From assembly GCA_964558665.1 (NCBI GenBank), contig CAZLFA010000090.1, positions 1 to 13,499 on the forward strand: DNA of 13,499 nt, given 5' to 3'. The first letter of the stretch is position 1. Every line of letters begins with the position of its first letter. Positions 11,346-13,499 of this stretch are shown piece by piece. The translations under genes were made by a program, and so were the position numbers. The notes under the pieces were generated by a model. That model saw only the letters and a list, made by a program, of their open reading frames with translations, was not told the origin of the DNA and did no database searches. This DNA is from CAZLFA01 sp964558665 (GTDB lineage: Bacteria; Desulfobacterota; Syntrophia; Syntrophales; PHBD01).

Positions 11346-13496
11346 ATGAAGAATGAGAATAAAACAAAAAGCCAGCTTTTAACAGAGTTGTCTCAACTGC
11401 GCCAGAGCGTAGCACACATGCACGACCTCGAAGCGGAAATCAGGAGGCTGAAGAAAATACAGGACAAATTTACAAAGGCGTTTCTGCAGAACGCAATCCC
11501 CATGGGGATAACAACAATTAATGAAGGGAAATTTGTCGATGTCAACCAGGAACTATTAAGGCTTTCCGGCTTTAAAAGAGACGAAGTCATCGGCAGCACA
11601 TCGATTGAGCTGGGATTGTTCACGCAGGAGCAAAGAGTATATTTTCTTAATGAGCTGAATAAAAAAGGCCGGGTTGAAAATCTCGAACTGCAGATAAAAA
11701 GGAAGACCGGGGAATTTTTATACGGGATGTTCAACTCGGTAATGGTCAATATTGAAGGCGAAAAACATCTGTTGACGGTTATGATCGACATAACCGACCG
11801 CAAGCAGACGCTGGAGGCGTTAAAGGAAAGCGAGGAGCGCTATCGTCTGCTGGCCGAAGGCGCAAACGATTTTATCTTCATGATGAGGATTCCCGAAGGC
11901 ACATACGAGTACGTCAGCCCGTCCGCAGACAGGGTACTGGGCTATACACAGGATGATCTATATAAAAATCCCCTGCTCATTCGCAGGGCTGTTCATCCGG
12001 ACTGGCGGGAATACTTTGAAAAACAATGGCAGGCAATACTGGACGGGCAGGAGCCGCAAAGATTCGTGTTCCAGATTATCGACAAACAGGGGAATGTCCG
12101 CTGGCATGCCCAGCACAATTCCTATATCAAGGACAGCGACGGCAAGCTGATCGCCCTGCAGGGCATTGTCCGCGACATCACCGAGCAAAAGCAGCTCCAG
12201 GAAGCCCTCGCCGCATCGGAGAAAAAATACCGCGACATCTTTGAAAATGTTCCTGTCGGACTTTTCCGGTCTTCGGTGGAAGGCCGTTACTTACAGGTGA
12301 ATAATCACCTGGCGGAAATACTTGGTTATGACTCGCCGGAAGACCTTATCAGTTCAGTCAACGATCTGGGCACCCAAATTTATGCCGATTCAAGAGATAG
12401 AGATAAAGCGCTCAGCCTTCTAAGAGAGTATGGCTTCATAGCAAACTTTGAAGCGGAATTCCGCCGCAAGGACGGCCGCATTATATGGGGTTCGCTGAAC
12501 GTCAGAACCGTCAGGGACAGCGACGGGAAAATTATTTGTCTCGAAGGGAGCAGCAAGGAGATATCGGAGCGCAAGAAAATTGAACATGAGTTGATCAAGA
12601 TCAGACAGGAACTGGAAGAAAGGGTTATAGAAAGGACGCAAAAGCTCGAGGCGATGAACCAGGCCTTTATGAATGAATTGAAGGTGCGAAATCATCTGGA
12701 GGCGGTCTGGAAAAAAGCCGAATTTATCACCAACAGTTCGAGAGAATTTATGACGCTGATCAACAGACATTATATTTTCGAGGCGGCCAACAATGCCTAC
12801 TGCCGCGCGCACGGCAAATCCCGCAATGAAATAATCGGGAAAACCGCAGCCGAGATGTGGGGCGAAAGCAGATTCAACAAATTCATCAAGCCTAAGATTG
12901 ACCGCTGCCTGCAAGGAGAGGTGGTTAGTGATGAGGATTGGATAGAATTCCCCGAACTTGGGCGGCGGTACTTTGCAATAACCTACTCCCCCTATTTTCA
13001 ATCGGAGGGGAAGATAACGCACGTCTCGGTCATCACCCACGACATTACGCAACGCAAGTTAGCGCTGGAGGCGTTGAGGGTTTCAGAATTGAAATACAGG
13101 AATTTATTCAGTCAGGCAACAGACGGGATCATGATGATGCAGATGGACGGATCAAATGTTGTTGTCAATGATTCTTTCGCCAGGATACACGGCTATGCAA
13201 GCCCAAAGGAAATGGAACATATAAAATTATCGGATCTGGATGCACCCGAAACCGCCAGATTGGCACCGGAACGCCTCCGCAGACTGGCATCAGGAGAATC
13301 GATGAGATTCGAGGTTGAACACTACCACAAGGAAGGACACACCATATGGCTGAGCGTATCATGCAATGTCGTTACGTTTGAGGATCATCGTTATTATCTG
13401 GGATTTCATCAGGACATCACGGAACGCAAGCGTGCAGAGGAGATTCTTAACCCATCTTCCGCAGTTGGAAAATGTGAAAGAGGTAATATCAGCTAG
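11346..13496 (+). CDS. Cytoplasmic multi-PAS sensor protein, 3' end probably frameshifted
   Basis: A 716-codon frame with no membrane segment. After a short coiled coil (8-40) come five PAS domains: about 41-152, 162-282, 292-410, 456-570 and 580-694. Four end in the usual D-I-T-x-R/Q-K type linker (DITDRK, DITEQK, DITQRK, DITERK) and the third in EISERK. A second coiled coil (411-455, QELEERVIERTQKLEAMN) separates PAS3 and PAS4. PAS modules sense redox, light, oxygen or ligands and pass the signal to a C-terminal output domain. No kinase, GGDEF or HTH domain appears before the stop. The last 15 residues look unnatural, while the next frame reads sensibly (see findings). The product is therefore either PAS-only or, more likely, broken at about 13450. 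Confidence 0.8.
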   Translation: MKNENKTKSQLLTELSQLRQSVAHMHDLEAEIRRLKKIQDKFTKAFLQNAIPMGITTINEGKFVDVNQELLRLSGFKRDEVIGSTSIELGLFTQEQRVYFLNELNKKGRVENLELQIKRKTGEFLYGMFNSVMVNIEGEKHLLTVMIDITDRKQTLEALKESEERYRLLAEGANDFIFMMRIPEGTYEYVSPSADRVLGYTQDDLYKNPLLIRRAVHPDWREYFEKQWQAILDGQEPQRFVFQIIDKQGNVRWHAQHNSYIKDSDGKLIALQGIVRDITEQKQLQEALAASEKKYRDIFENVPVGLFRSSVEGRYLQVNNHLAEILGYDSPEDLISSVNDLGTQIYADSRDRDKALSLLREYGFIANFEAEFRRKDGRIIWGSLNVRTVRDSDGKIICLEGSSKEISERKKIEHELIKIRQELEERVIERTQKLEAMNQAFMNELKVRNHLEAVWKKAEFITNSSREFMTLINRHYIFEAANNAYCRAHGKSRNEIIGKTAAEMWGESRFNKFIKPKIDRCLQGEVVSDEDWIEFPELGRRYFAITYSPYFQSEGKITHVSVITHDITQRKLALEALRVSELKYRNLFSQATDGIMMMQMDGSNVVVNDSFARIHGYASPKEMEHIKLSDLDAPETARLAPERLRRLASGESMRFEVEHYHKEGHTIWLSVSCNVVTFEDHRYYLGFHQDITERKRAEEILNPSSAVGKCERGNIS

Positions 13497-13499
13497 TTA

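Overview
The window looks like chromosomal DNA from an anaerobic Gram-negative bacterium, most likely a Desulfobacterota/Syntrophia-type deltaproteobacterium. The basis is moderate GC, a TRAP transporter, a multi-PAS sensor, a B12-type radical SAM enzyme, outer-membrane lipoprotein machinery and long intergenic regions with dispersed hairpin repeats. This placement is inference from gene content; the window contains no rRNA or other marker gene.

Layout. Positions 1-388 are non-coding and hold a perfect hairpin and a decayed composite repeat. On the minus strand, a CYTH-domain triphosphatase-like gene (1050-1520) is followed by a LysE-type exporter gene (389-1021). A good sigma70-type promoter (1629-1657) then leads on the plus strand into a DUF374-type acyltransferase (1755-2585). 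That gene overlaps by 37 nt a secreted MetX-like alpha/beta hydrolase (2549-3583).

The central unit is a seven-gene plus-strand operon at 3860-9611: hotdog 3-hydroxyacyl-ACP dehydratase, FabG-type ketoreductase, LolA-like carrier, DUF3261-like lipoprotein, B12-binding radical SAM enzyme, and TRAP permeases DctQ and DctM. Four of these (dehydratase, ketoreductase, LolA, DUF3261-like lipoprotein) match components of aryl-polyene-type pathways, where a polyketide/fatty-acid-like chain is built and moved to the outer membrane. No ketosynthase, ACP, thioesterase or MMPL exporter is visible here, so the window holds only part of such a system, or a reduced variant with a radical SAM tailoring enzyme. 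The operon is bracketed by two same-orientation copies of a 160-172 bp inverted-repeat element (3612-3772 and 9625-9796). The second copy has perfect 12-bp terminal inverted repeats and a 5-bp flanking direct repeat, as expected of a MITE-like insertion.

Positions 9612-10255 are non-coding. They carry that repeat, a 9+9 bp palindrome, a strong promoter-like sequence and a second type of long-hairpin repeat (10062-10205). Next come a small six-cysteine protein (10256-10465), a minus-strand remnant-like open frame (10482-10634) and a small FHA-domain protein (10637-10936). A third full copy of the first repeat lies at 11015-11185. The window ends in a five-PAS sensor gene (11346-13496) that stops right after its last PAS domain. 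The sequence suggests a frameshift there, with a plausible continuation in the next frame running off the window.
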